This document shows positions 37,930 to 51,200 of a stretch of DNA of 64,000 nt, in pieces (the stretch's first letter is position 1; each line of letters opens with the position of its first letter). The position numbers and the translations under genes are program-made. Source of the stretch: Anas platyrhynchos (taxonomy: Eukaryota; Chordata; Aves; Anseriformes; Anatidae); assembly GCF_047663525.1 (NCBI RefSeq), contig NC_092605.1:2728001-2792000 (forward strand), written 5' to 3'. The notes under the pieces are model-generated. The model saw nothing but the letters and a program-made list of their open reading frames with translations, was not told the DNA's origin and made no database searches.

Positions 37930-40480
37930 GCCCTGAAGCCCCCAGGAGGCTCCATCCCGGCGAGCACAGCTGCCCGCAGCTGGCCGCCCCGCACAGGGCC
38001 AGCTGTTCCTGCAGCACGGGGAATGAGGCAAGGCAGATGCTGGCAGCCCCCGCAGCGTGGAGGCCAAGCCGCTTTTTCCATTCACCGGAGACAAAAGAGG
38101 AAATGGTGCTTGGATTGCTGCCCCCTGAGCGGGCTGCAGCGGGTCCTCGGCTCAGCCGGCCTGGGTTGTGCTCCCCAACGAGTGCCAGGACGTCCAGTCG
38201 AGCATCACTGAGAGTATTTCATTTTTAAGGCATGAATTAGGATGCACGTGAAAGCCAAGAAGACCGCTCCTTCCCTTGTCTTGATGCTCCTTAACTCCCC
38301 GCAGCATCTCTGCACCCTCCCGAGGCTTCAGGCTGAAGCTGCTCTGCAGCCCTTCAGCACCAGATGGATAAAATATCAGGCAGAAGGCTCTGTGTGGCTG
38401 CGACAGCAGCCAAACCCAACAAAATATTTACTTCAAAGCAGGCAGAGGGATAGCTTGTCCAGCTGGAAAAAGCAGGAAACGTTTTTTAAAAAGAGGGCGA
38501 GGGTTGTGTAAGGCATGATGTTTTAATTAAATCAGGCTTTAATGATAACAGGAGTTCACGAACTTGTGTTCCAGGCAGAATGCAAGTGTCCGTCTGTCCG
38601 TGTGCCTCCCCGTGTCCTGCCACAGGAATCGGGCAGTGCTTTGTGGCTGGGCGAGGAGGGAACGGGGCTGGGCAGGAGCTGAGCACCTGGGTGTCTGTGG
38701 TCACAGGGACTGGATACGTTCCCTCCTGCGGGCCTTTCTGCTTTTCCAAATTAATTTTGGCTGTTTGGAATTATCCAAAGTCATCTAGACCTGCAAGTAT
38801 TGTGTCCCTGGGCAAGCCTGGGATCGGGTGAGGACAGTCGGATGGATTTCAGCACAGACACCAAAGGCAGATCCTTCCCATGGGCTTGGGGCTTGCAGGA
38901 GCAGGTCCTTTCTCTTGGTTCTTCACCCAAGAAGCATGGATGATGCCATAAGGACAGAGATAAAAGGGTCTTTTTTAAGGTTTCTTCAGCTATTCAAGTA
39001 AGTCCCGTGTCCACAGACGGGCTGAAAGGCAAGGTCTGCACTGGGCTGTTGGAAACAACCCTTATGTTGCCAGTCCCAGCATCCATTTATTTAAATGGTT
39101 ATTTATTTAAAACAATATTTTAACCTCAATCAAGGGCTGTGGGACATGAGGAGGACTCGAGGCAGAGCTCTGCTGGGTTTGGCCTCACCTGAGGCAGCTG
39201 AGGACATCCACTCGCTGGCGCTGGCTGCTGGCAGGGGCCACAGCTCCTTCCACCCACGCGCCTCGCTTTTCTTTGGCCTCATTGTGAGAAATTCATTTCA
39301 TGTTCTAAATGCAAATCCTCTGAAGGGCTTTCAGGATGCTAAGTAGGAATTCAGAAAGAAGAACACAAAGAAGCAAGATTTTTTTTATTATTTTTTTTAT
39401 TTTTTTTGCTTTAATCTGAAAAATAACTGGCCTTGAAACCACCACATTTTTCTCCCCTTGGGGTAGGACAGAAAACTCTTGGCAGCGTTTTGCAGCACAG
39501 CCATGCTACCCCCAGCTGAGGAACCCGTCCCATCCCTCTGCATCTCACACCAGGATTTGTATTTGCTGGTCACAAGAGACCAAAAAGCAAGAAATGGGCA
39601 AGAGCAAGAATTGGTGCCTGCCCTGTCCTTGTTCTCCTGCCTTCAAAGGACCCATCGGGGGCACAGAGGGTGGTCCTTGGTCTCTAGGGACCCCTTTAAG
39701 CTGCTGTTGACTGAGTGCTTCATTAATTTTTAACATGAAAATCCAAGAAGGGAAAACCAGAGAAAGAATGAATTTCTGGGGAGAAATCTCCCTTTTTTGG
39801 TTACAAACTGGGCTTGGGCTAAGTGGCACAGTGGCACAGGATACGGTTTGCCAACGTTATCAGTGCCTTTCAAAATCATCCATTCGAGTGAAACATGGTC
39901 AATAATTTACTAGAAATGCAATGTTTACAGCAGAAGCCCTCCAGCCAGTGTTTGGCTGAAAACAAATCTTTCTTCTGGCCTCCAGAGGACTGATCTCCTG
40001 ATCGTACCTCGCCTGTTCTGCCTTTCCTAGAAAGGGAACAGTGCCAACGGCTAGGCAAAAACACCGCCTTGCCATTTCCAGCTGCATCTCCTCAGCTGCA
40101 GGTGCCTAAAAAGTGCTCCCATAAGTGAGGACGAGCACAACATAAGGAAAACATGTTTGGTCCAGCCTGGGAGTGAGCAAACGCAGAGGTGGGAGGCTCC
40201 GAGGCCAGGCACTGTCCTCGCTCAGCCCCGACACCCCTGGTCCTGCACCCTGTGGTTTATTAACAGGAGGTGATAAAAGCCGAAGGAGCACAATGCCGGG
40301 GGGGCTGTGGGAGCAGGGAACGAGGGCAGCAGATGAGAGGAGCAGGAGCAAGGGTTGGAAGAGGTTCTGCTCACCAGGGAAAGGCTTTTGGGACCACAGC
40401 AGTGGGTGTCCGGACAGCTGCATGCTTGCAGCAGGGGGAAATGCGCTCAGTTTTTCACTTCTCTCAAAATAAAATAGGTT
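37930..40480. other. Intergenic, no gene seen
   Basis: Mixed unique sequence with a T-rich patch at 39378-39408. No exon pair or domain could be recognised. Confidence 0.6.
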
Positions 40481-40485
40481 TTGTT

Positions 40486-40518
40486 CTTTTTTTTTTTTTT
40501 TTTCTTTCTTTCTTTTTT
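40486..40518 (-). repeat. T-rich tract (T run then TTTC units)
   Basis: About 18 T followed by CTTTCTTTCTTTTTT. The only long T-strand tract in the intergenic part. Confidence 0.85.
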
Positions 40519-40599
40519 CCATGTAAAAGAATTTTGCACAATGGGGTTCCGAGAAACGAGATGCGGGCCTTTTCTTCCCTTTCCTGGAACTGCCCCCGT

Positions 40600-40870
40600 G
40601 TGAATCACTTGGCTGCGACCCGGGGGGTGCAGCGGCCCCGGGCTGCTCCCAGCATCTTCATTCGCGCTGTGCCACCTCCTGGGGACACGGCGGCGGTGCA
40701 GGGCTGCCGAGCCGCCCCGACACGGTGCCGAGCCCCTTCGGAGCCATTCCTGCTCTCCCAGCCCTGCTCATAGCCCTCCCCGTGCCCCCTGGAGCCCCTC
40801 GCCCCATGGCTGAGCGCAGGGCGCAGCAGCCGCCCCCGTCCCGCAGGGACGAGGTGCTCGAGATGCTGCA
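40600..40870. promoter_or_regulatory. CpG-dense patch, possible small CpG island
   Basis: High density of CG dinucleotides (for example CGGCGGCGG-like and CCCGACACGG stretches) against a CpG-poor background. An ATG at 40806 opens only a 32-codon frame with no known domain. Could be a promoter or enhancer; function unknown. Confidence 0.3.
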
Positions 40871-40874
40871 GGGG

Positions 40875-42077
40875 GATGGAGCTTGGAGAGCGGTGCTGGG
40901 TTAAATGTGCACCGTGCACACTGCAAAAGGGATGATTTGGGGTAAGGTCTGGGATTTGGGGCAGGAAAAAGGGCTGTTCTGCTATCTTTCAGCAAGAAAT
41001 GTGAGGGGTCCCTCCGTGTGCGTGCGGCACCGCTAAATGTGGAGTTCTGGTGACTGCTCGCTCGCACTGGTGTGCAAGCTGGGTGCTGGGACCCATCTGC
41101 TTGGGCACACTGTGAGCAGATCCCCTAGGGACAGTTCTCCTTGTGCTCACCATCAGGACATGCTCCAGTGGCCTGCTGCAGTGTGCTGCTCGTTTTGGGA
41201 TGGCTTTGTCACCCAGACCCTAATGGGGTGTGCCACCCGCCACACATCATTTTGATGGCTGCTAGGGAGGCAGAACTAATGAGAAATTATGGCAATGAAG
41301 GACTGATTCATGCACAGTCTGCAAGAGATTTAGGACTCTGATACACAACCACCTCCTACCCTAATTTCCCAGCCAGGAGCATCGCCCAGGGTGCAGGCAA
41401 CACCCTCACCTCATGGCTGCGAGCATCAGCAGAGGGGGAACACTCAGCTCTGCGGGCTGCAGGGGCAGGAGGAGAGGTGGTGAGGATTGTAAGGACTGAG
41501 ATGTGTCTGAGGACAACCCATCGGTAACGCTGCATCCCTCAGCTGAAGTGCTGAAGGTGGCACCGCTGCCTCTCCTAGGAGCGAGCAGTCCGTGCGGCAC
41601 TGCTCTGCTCCCCACCAGCGGCTTTTGGTGGATGTGAGGCTCTGCAGGTGGGAAGGGGGAGCTCCAAGTGCTGGACCACAGAAGCTGTGGACATGGCCAG
41701 TGTCCCCAGAGCTGCAGGAGCCACCAGCAGCAGGGATGTTCACTTCTTCCACACGGCAAACCTCCCCCCTACCCCCAGGGTTTTTGTTTGCTCAGTGCAT
41801 GCCCAGACCTCACCAGCAGTGCCAGCCCTGATCTGGGGGGGGGGGCAGATGGAGCCTGAGACCCCCCTCTGCCAGCAGAGGGAACAAGAAGGGCTCTCCT
41901 GCCTCCCCATCGAGTCCTGCCAGCTGCTGTGATGCCAGGAGCCGTGGTGGTCCTGAAGGTCCAATATTTGCAGCCAGAGGCACACACCTGGGGGATAAAG
42001 GTGCTTCTGTCATTTTCCTTAAATCCCACCCTCCCAAATGTACGCCCACACCCTCATTGCTCTGCCAGTGGCTGAAG

Positions 42078-42108
<31 letters not shown>

Positions 42109-45100
42109 AAAAATAGTGTGTTTCTCCAAAGGAAACAGTCCAGGGAAGTGCCTTTTCCCATGCACAAGGGCAGGGTGGCCAGGTCCCCAGCAGGACAGCG
42201 GGGACAAACAGCCCGGTGGTGCAGGGTGAGAGCCACAGCTGCCCAAGCCTCGCTCCTCGCTGCTGTTCTCGTTTATAAATAGAAAGGCAGTTGGTTATTA
42301 TTAGAGCTCGTTGAGTGGGTCTGGAGAGAACTGCAGCAAACCCTTCCAAAGGAGCTGCTTTCCCATCCAGCAGAGCTCCTGGGGTCACGCCCGGAGGAGG
42401 AGAGCTCCAGGAGCACCGCGAGACGCAGCACCAGCTGTGGAGCTCTCGGCACGGCTGGGGCTGGTGTGGTGCCACCCATAGGATGCTCTGTCCCCACCCT
42501 GCTCCATGAAGAAGTTCTCATCCCTACAATGGGACAGGACAGCAGCAGAGAAGCTCAGGCCATTTACTCCAGCACCTTCCCCGGGATCCCAGAGGAGAGC
42601 TCCCGCACCATCACGCTGCCCCAATGTGCTCCAAGCCCTTTCCCAACCCAGGTGGGTGGCACAAGGACACCTCATCACATCTTCACGCTGCCCCACAACC
42701 TCTGTGGGACCATGGGCAGGCACAGGAAGAGGAGAATGCACACCACAAACACCCAGGAGGTGTCTCGATTTTGGGGGCTCCAGCAGAACCCCCACCAGGT
42801 ACGTTGGGGTGGCTTTTGTGTGTCATCCTCATGCGCTGCCCCAGCCACCCTCCCAGAGAGCAGAGAGCTCAGGGTGTGCCTGGGGGCTCTCTGCCAAGAG
42901 ATATTTCTGGCCATTTGTCCTTAAGTCCCGGGGGATGAAATCTTTCAACAGCATTTAGCATCGGAGAGATGCGCCCAGGCACATCACGGGCTGTCTTATC
43001 ATGTCTGAGCTGCTCTGTTCCACCTGATTGCAGGCATTATACAGATTATTATATAAATTAAATCTCTTTTCTTGTCTGTTACTGTTGGAAACCACATTCT
43101 TCTTGTGTCTGTACATTATATCCTTCTACAACCTGTCCCTACATCTACAAAACTGCACCCAGTGATGCACGAAGATTCAGGACTGAAAACGTTTTGTTAG
43201 TGACCGTCCTTTACAGCAGGGCTGGGAGAAAAGAAAAACAAAATACGCTTGCTCAATATTTTTTAAAATAAGATTTGAAAGGAAAGCATGAGAAGTATCT
43301 ATCCGGTTTTAATTTCAAATGAAAAAAAAAAAAAAATATGGCTATTAATACATGTCAATACTGTTCTGCTCTAAGAAGAAAGTAAAGATAAAATCTGCAA
43401 GCTTTAACGCCTTAATGAGGCTCAGGGAAAAAAAAATATATTCAAAAGCAAATATTTGGGAATCTCTAGGTAATCTGTTTCATTTATCATGCTTTGGCAA
43501 TCAGGAAGTCAAACTGAGGTTAGCATAATGAAGAAAATCAAACAGGCCCTTTTTCCCTGCTGCTCTAAAATCACAGAAGCATCCAGATAGGAAAAAATAA
43601 AAAAAAAATAAAAAATTTAAAAAAAAAGGAAAGGAAAGAAACAAGAACTTCTGCCCTGCTGTCCTGCTGTCAGTGTGCAGGGAGTCTAATTGCCAAGGTT
43701 TCTTCCTGCACGTCTGAGCAGGCTATGCGAGAGGACAGGAATTTTTTAATCACAATATTTAAGCTCTCCCCGGTGACACAGCTAACGCAGCGATCGTCTC
43801 TTTGTTTGTCTGCCGGAGATGTGAAGGTAAGGATGGCTGAGAACGGAGCCATGAGCTGAGAAGGTGAAAAGGCCCAAAAGAACTCGTGGCATCCCCAGCC
43901 AGGCTGGGGAGGTGCTGAGGGTGCAGCACCCGGGGGAGACGTCCCCAAAATCCCCTGGTGGCACCGCTGAGCCCTGCCGTGGGTGCTCCCGGTACACGGA
44001 ACTGGGGGCGGCTGGTCCCTGCTGGGCAGATACCTGGGGCAGGCTTGGAGGTGGTGGCTCCCCAATGTTTCTACTCGCAGCTCCATCTCCTGGCTTGCCC
44101 CAGAACTCAGCACAAAAGTGCTGTTGGCAGCTGATTTGCTGTGGGGCAGGCGGTCCCAGCACAGCCCCTAGGTCCCCACGTGGCATGGCAACCCCTCCTT
44201 TAGGGTGCATTTCTCTGAGGTTCTCCCTTTCTCCATCCGCAGAGCCATGTAGAAATACCCAGCAATATTTACACCACCTTCTCTGGCACCGAGTTCAGGG
44301 CAGGTGTCCACAGCATCGATATAAAATACCCAAAACAGCCTCAAAATGAAGGGCTTGAGCTCCACATCCCTTCTCAGCATCCCCTGCAGCCTGGGAGGCA
44401 CAGTCCCAGTCCAGCTCTCTTCCCTCCCAGTGCCACCAGGCTGGGCTGTGTGGGGACCCCTCAGCTCCAGCTTCACAGAAAAGCCCTTTACATCCCTGGG
44501 TGAAAGATTAAATACAGAGGTGATGTCTTATTCTGGGACAAATAGTGTCTGCTGCTATAGGCGAGGAACACGTGTGGGGCCATTTGGAGGCAGCGAGAGT
44601 GGTTTTCATCTCCTGTGCCCTCCGGCAGTGGCTCCAGTCGCTGTGCTTTGAAATCGCAGACATCTGCAGACACACAGGAGGAGGGAGTTCTCAGCAATTA
44701 GTCACTGCAAGTCACGTATGAGCATAAAAATAAGGCTGAATGTACCTCCTCGAGCTCACCGCGATGAAATTGGATCTGTGCAGCTCACAGCCACGCGCAT
44801 TTTTCTCTCCAGCACCACAAAGGATTTCTTTTTCTGCAGTGCTGAGTGCCTGGTGCTGTAAAATGGGCGTTTGAACATTGTCTCTGTTCCCAAAGGTGCT
44901 GTGAGGATGAGCACGAGGCATTTTGAGACTGCCCAAATGGTGTTGCAGAGCTCTTTCCGTTCCTGCCCTTCCTTCTGCTGGAAGAGGGGTGTAAAAAGAA
45001 ATAAATGAGTAATGATCCAAAGCAAACAGAGCAGGCAAAAAAATTTGGGCAGAAGCTTGGCTGGCCGGGGCTTTCGGCTGACCCCATAGCCACTGCCCCA

Positions 45101-45685
45101 AGGGAACTAGCAGCAAATCCTCTCCTTTCCCACCTGCAGGGGCTGTAGCCTGGGTGCCAGCTCCGAGACCCCTGGATAAAGCTCCCACGTCTCCAGCCAG
45201 GGCAAAAATTTTCTCCTTGTCCTCATGCCACAGCATCCCCACCTTCTGTACAGTCCATAGCATCAGGAGCTTAAAGCTTGCCCGTATCAGCAGGGACGAA
45301 GTTTTTCCTTGGTTCTTCTCTCAGAGACTTTCTTTGGCTGAAATTTGCAGAATTCATAGGAAACGAGGAGGCTCCTTGAGGTGCCGGGGCTGTGCTCCCC
45401 CGGGAGCTGGGAGGGGTTTGTGCAGGCTTGCTCCCGCACTGCCCCCAGCACCCAGCAGCTCTGCCTGCCTGCAGGAGCCTGCCCGCCTCGTTTGTCATCC
45501 CTAATATTGGAAAAACCTCCAGTAACGGCTGTCACCGCGGCACGAACACGTGTGGCACCCAGCGAGCCCTCCCAAAATCATTCTTGCACAACCCCAGGAG
45601 GGATGAGCCCCTCTGCAATCACCCTCTGCAATACCCCAGCCAGGGAGGGCTCTTCCACATGCAGCCAAACCCTGTCTTTTCCTCC
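40875..45685. other. Intergenic, no gene seen
   Basis: GC-rich unique DNA to about 43.0 kb, then AT-rich DNA (43.0-43.65 kb) with A-rich runs, then GC-rich again. The open frames are unsupported shadows. Confidence 0.55.
42079..42104 (+). repeat. (A)26 tract
   Basis: Pure A run followed by TTAAAAAAAT. Confidence 0.95.
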
Positions 45686-45688
45686 TTA

Positions 45689-45690
45689 AA

Positions 45691-45789
<99 letters not shown>

Positions 45790-45800
45790 TAATAATAATG
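45689..45800 (+). repeat. (AAT)n microsatellite
   Basis: About 37 trinucleotide units with one slip near 45785. The poly-Ile/Asn and poly-Leu frames here are artefacts. Confidence 0.97.
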
Positions 45801-47008
45801 GTGGATTAAGTTCTTGCAGCAGGGCTCTTGCAGCATCCTCCGGGCTCTGGGACCTGGGGAGGGGACAGGGGGACGGTGCTCTGCCTGGCCCTACATCTTT
45901 TCCATGGCATTCATCACCCACTGCCCAAACTCACTGGAAAAAACACGGCCCCAGGTCGAGTCCACTGCCAGACTGGAGCCAGATGCCACAAGAAAAGAAA
46001 GGTCCAAGTTTGAGGCCACTTTCCCTCTGCAGCAAAACTCGGGTCAAACAACAGGTCTGAAACCAGGAGCTTTGCACAGAAAGCTCCCGTTCACCTCCTG
46101 AGATCACCTCAAGGCTCTGGGCAAACCGTGAGGGCTCCTCAACCAGCGTTTTAGGCATAATTAATGTTCGCAGAGCGCTTTGAAGACGAACAGCAGCTGT
46201 AGGAGGCTCGAGTGTTATTGCAGGGCTGGGAGCAGCAGGCTGAAGCCCAAAATCTGGCAGACGGCAGCGCGAAGCACCGCGGGGTCACTGATCCAGCCTG
46301 CTGGGGCACGCCGCGTCCCGGCCCCGTGCTGGGGATGGTAACAGAGCTTCTGGAGCCTGCGTGGATTTATTGTGAGGTCAGGCCTCTACAGTGCTCCTCC
46401 AACAGAGTGATAAAATCACTCAAAGTGCACATGTGAGCGCACGTCCGAGGTTTAAGAGACCTCAGAAGAAAGCAACCTCGATGGGCAGGGTTTCCTGCTC
46501 TGTTCGGTCACCTCCTCCGGCTCTGTGCAGGGGCTGACCCACCTTGGGAATCCAGGTGAATCCACCTTCTCTCCATAAAATGACTCCGGGAACTCCTGGA
46601 CATCAAATTTAACAATTTTTTTTCCAATATGAAACCAGGAATGTAGCTGAGCCACTGTGCACTTAATAAATTTGCACTTAACGCATTGATTTATTCTTTC
46701 TCACATTGAGTGTGCAAAGTCATGACCACTGACTTATAGATGCTGCCCCTAACAAGAGCTGCAAAAGGTTTAAGCCATTTACAGACAGTGGTTAAATAGA
46801 AAAAAACTTTTGAACATTTTACAAGACCAGCTTCAAAAACAGGATGTGCAGACCCTTTATCTTGGGCCGTGTTTATCCCAGCGATCAGATGTTCCACTTT
46901 GGTCTCCCCGTCAGGGCAATAAAAGCCCGACAAAAATTCTTTAAAACCAAAGTACAAGCTTCAAGTCGAGCCCAGGAAAAATAAAGGAAATTGCTGTGCT
47001 AAAAGGGG

Positions 47009-47028
47009 AAAAAAAAAAAAAAAAAAAA
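47009..47028 (+). repeat. (A)20 tract
   Basis: Pure A run. Confidence 0.93.
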
Positions 47029-47635
47029 GTGCTCTTCAATGCACAGCCACGCTCTGTGGGTAATTTCAGCCGAGCCCAAAAAAAGGGCACTGAGTTTGTG
47101 GGTGGAAACGTCAGCCCAGGGACTGTGACTGCATGTGGCAAGTCTGAAAATGAAAGCCAGGATAGGCTGGTGGAGCCAGAGAACTTCTTCTTTCATCCAC
47201 CTCGGCTGTCCCCAGGCTTTGCTGCCAGCCCCTGCTAATCCCCGTGGGATGCAGAGGGTTTGTGGGCAAGAAGCCCTCGGGTTGGGGTCCTGTAGATGTG
47301 CAATGCATTTACAAGGCTCTTCCTTCTGCGCCAAGGTGGGGTGCTGAAGCACGATGTGCCTTACCCATGGCCAGGCAAGGCTCAATAAAGCACTAGAGGG
47401 ACACAATTCACCATCAAACTCACCCACCTTCTCCACGGTCCCCGGTGCCCTCCCAGGTTTGAGGAGCCCAGGCATTACAGACCCCATAATACCTCCCAGG
47501 TATTATCAGACTGCTCATAATTCATGGTTTGTCGCGCTCTGCTCACGAACACTCCCACTATATTTACCTGAGAGCCCGAGCAGGTGAAGCCTGCAGTGAT
47601 TTGGGCTCTGAAATCACTGCCTGGCTGAAACACGC

Positions 47636-47638
<3 letters not shown>

Positions 47639-47668
<30 letters not shown>
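47639..47668 (+). repeat. (A)30 tract
   Basis: Pure A run. Confidence 0.95.
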
Positions 47669-47669
<1 letters not shown>

Positions 47670-48202
47670 AGAGAGAAAACTACCGGCTGCCCACAGAATC
47701 AAATCCATTTAGTTCAGCTCAGCCTCCTCCGTCTTTCTTTATTGCTCAGGTAATAAAATCACGCACGATACAAATCTCTAATTTAAGGGGTATGGGAAAG
47801 CAAGTCATTAAGCTAACGGGACAGCAGTGGGAGAGCTCTGCCCAACACCAGCGTGTGCTGGGACACTGCTCCATCAACAACTTCTGGTTATACTACCCAG
47901 GGAGTAAAGCACTTTTTCAAACAGATAAAGCAGCTCTCCAGGAAGGGATATGTCATGGTGAATGAAAAGTATGAGCCTGAATGCTTGTGGGGGATAGAGC
48001 ATCTCCCCCAGGTGATGAGCAGCGAGGATCTGTGGGGCCGGCTGGGAGGTGCGGGGAGAAAAATCTTCTCCCCTCAGCTGGATGGAGGTTTCAGCCAAGC
48101 TCATCTGCATTAATTGTACACTCATTAAAATCAGTTGTTCTCTTTCTAATTCAACCAGTGCTGCCAAGCTCAAGGATTAAAAATTCATGAGCCAACGTCC
48201 CT

Positions 48203-48222
48203 AAAAAAAAAAAAAAAAAAAA
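48203..48222 (+). repeat. (A)20 tract
   Basis: Pure A run, followed 40 bp later by a second run of 13. Confidence 0.93.
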
Positions 48223-51200
48223 TTATCCAAAGAGGCACAGACTTTTAAAATTGTCATTAAAAAAAAAAAAAAGTCTAGCTGTTCCTTTCTGCTCAAAACT
48301 TTCGGCTTGCGTTTTTGTGAGGGATGGGAAAATGAACAAAAGCTGAGATTTTACACAATTGTGTGACTCCTGGTGCTTCCTGGAGGCAGCCTCACAAATT
48401 GCATCACTTGTGATGAAAACCAAGAGAGGGAGCACGTCGGGTTCCCCCCATCCCTCCTCCAGTCCAGCCTCGGTCCTTCTCCTTGGAGCTCTGCCCTTGA
48501 AGGCATGGAGAACAGGGACCTTCCTCCAGCTCTCTCGTAGGTGCTGAGCAGCCCCGGCAGGAGGGTACAAGTGAGGGGCCAAAGCCCAAAATTTCTCCCA
48601 AATCCCATGCGTGTGAGCGACAAGCAAGGAGGCGTGACTCCTAATGTGCTCCTCATTGAGGTCACCGCTGACAATAGCTGCAGAGCTGGAGACAAAGACA
48701 ATAAACACCCTTTATTTGAAGCAGATGGGAACTTGGAAAGGGCTCGCCAATATTCTGAAAGCGATCCGGGATTTTTTTCAGTGGCCAAGACTAAAAACCA
48801 TGCTGCCAGAGAGCCAGAGAGCTCCAGCCCATGCAAACACCCATGGCCATCATCGCCTTTGCCAGCCCAGGTGGGGCAATCGCTGTGCTGCCGTGCTCCC
48901 TCCCCCAGCACAGGGCACCAGGGTTAGCAAATAAAACCCCCACCACGCCAGGCCAGAACACAAACAACCCGAGAAGAGGCTGGGATCAGCTCCTCCGGCA
49001 GAGTTTGTTTCCTGAAGGAGAAGCAGCATAAATAAGGCCGGGTTGTTAGCTGCAGCTATTTATGGAAGGCGTTCATTTCCTTCATCATCTGGATAAATAT
49101 CCATTAGCCTTCGAGGTGATGAGTCAACTATTAATTAACCTGCTGGGGAAAAAAAAAATAATGCAGATATGAATGTCTTCAAAGGAAGCTGCCAGCTGAC
49201 AGGGAAAAAAAATTAGGGCATCGGGGCAATGATCGGTTATTCCTGCAAGATGCTCCCAGGTGCTGAAACTACGGCCCGGACCCTTCTTATAGGACATGCA
49301 ATAAAAATGTGGAGGAGATGGGATGCACGCTGGCTGCTACATGTGCACATATATGGTCAACATAAATAAAATAAAATCAAATATAAAATAAAATAAAAAG
49401 ACTGCATATGCAGTCATCCTGTTCCTGCCTCTCTCTGACCATTTTTAGCTCTGTTTTTTCCCTCTGCATATTCCCCAGTTCTCTACCCACACATGCCCAC
49501 ACTTCAGACAGACTATCCCAAAAAACTGAAAGATGTCGAAAAACCCACAATAATCCAGGGCCTCATCAACTTCCAGGAATGCTAACTGGCTTAGGAAACC
49601 ACCAGTTCTTTTTTGGTTATTTTTTTTATTTTATAATGTATGGTGTTTTGTTTTTTTTTTTCAGTCTTTTACAATCTCCTGTTTTAAAAACTGGCAGGAA
49701 TTTCCTCCCTTTTCACCCTCCTCAGTCCTCTCCCTCCCAGCCTATATTCAAGGAACATCTCCCAGCAGCCCCGTTTAGCTCACATTTCAGGGCAGAGCAA
49801 ACGTGCATGCACGGAGGGGGGCAGGGATGATGAGTCAATTAGGCACCCGACAAAAATCTGATCTCCGAAATTCCCTTTCTGCCTCCAAGCGTGCCGGGAA
49901 CGGCGGCGGCCACCGAGCCAGCGCTGTGCCCAACATGCCCAGAGCCTGGCAGGCAGAAAATGATTCCCTCCAGCCACACCGCTCCCATCCTGTGCTAAAT
50001 ATCATGCTTGATGAGGCATCTGCCACTTAGCGTGAAAGACACCACCACAGTGTAATAAATCTCCCTGCCAGGAGGGTTTTTGCGCTCCCACCAGCGCTCT
50101 GTTAGCTGCAGCGCTTCCCCTCGGCACGCTGCTGGCCGTGCCTTGCAGACCTCACGTACTGCAGCTGATTCACTCGTCCCCAGAGCAGGCAGCTGAGCGA
50201 AGCCCTTGGATCTCCTTGGACCTCTTCTGTTGCTCCCATCACTCCAGCTCTGGATTTCTGGGGCGGCAGCAAAAAGCCCCAGCGATGCCCCATTTGTCGC
50301 GCAGACGCCGCGTGTTGTACAGCCAGCACCGCCTTGTTCCAGGCGTGTGCTAAATTAGAAGGGGGTGGAGGTGAGACAGGGTGCCCGTCCATCCTCCTTG
50401 CCGATGGCCAAGCCATGAAGCACCCAAGCGAGGCCACAAGCTCCTTTCCCACCTCGTAGCTGTGGCCGAGACCCAAGCCCACCCGCTGGGGGGCCGTGCT
50501 GGGTGCCCAGGCTTGGTGCCAGCACTGCCCCACGAGAGGAGAAACTCAGCCTGCTCTGTGCTGCTGGGGAGAGACTTTTTGGGTCCGATCCACACGGTGC
50601 TGTACTGAAGGATGGGAGCACGTCGGGAGGTGTTGGACTTGCAGAGCTGGCTGCCATCAGCTCAGCTCCGGGACCTCCCCTGGAGCCAGGTATCTCCTGC
50701 TCAGGCCACTCCTTTCCATTTTGTCGTCTGTTTTGTTTTCTGCCCAGTAGAAGGATTATCCTTCCAGTTATTGTCCTGCCTGGGCAGTAATTCCCATTTC
50801 CTTCTGGGCTAGGGGCTTCTGCTCTACCTGTTTGCACCTTTGCTGCTGCCCTCTCTCGTAGCGCAGCTGTCCTGGCAACACGTCTAAAAGTGGGCACATA
50901 CAGCACAATTCGAGAAATTTGGGCATCCCGAGTTGGGTTTTGATTTCATGGAACCAGTGGGGTTGAGAGGAGAAAATGGGACAAACTGTCCCGAGCTTTG
51001 GCACATTCGAGCAGCGGTAATTTCGAGTAGAACGCAACACTGCAAAATTTGCAGTCGTAAAAACCAGTCCTACGTGGAGAAGAGCTGAATTTTAAAAACG
51101 ACCCTGTAAAACCAGGCATTTCATAACCAAGACTCTGCCCTTGGATCTGTCCTTTCCAGCCAGGAAAATAAGTTAATGTTGGTGTAATTGCAGATTGACC

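Noticed and set aside
40806..40904. ATG with a 32-codon Arg/Pro-rich frame in the CpG-dense patch
   Set aside because: Too short, no donor site or family match.
41810..42475. 221-codon minus-strand frame
   Set aside because: Runs through the A/T tract as poly-Phe; no recognisable domain.
45392..46060. 222-codon frame with poly-Ile
   Set aside because: Frame is carried by the (AAT)n microsatellite.
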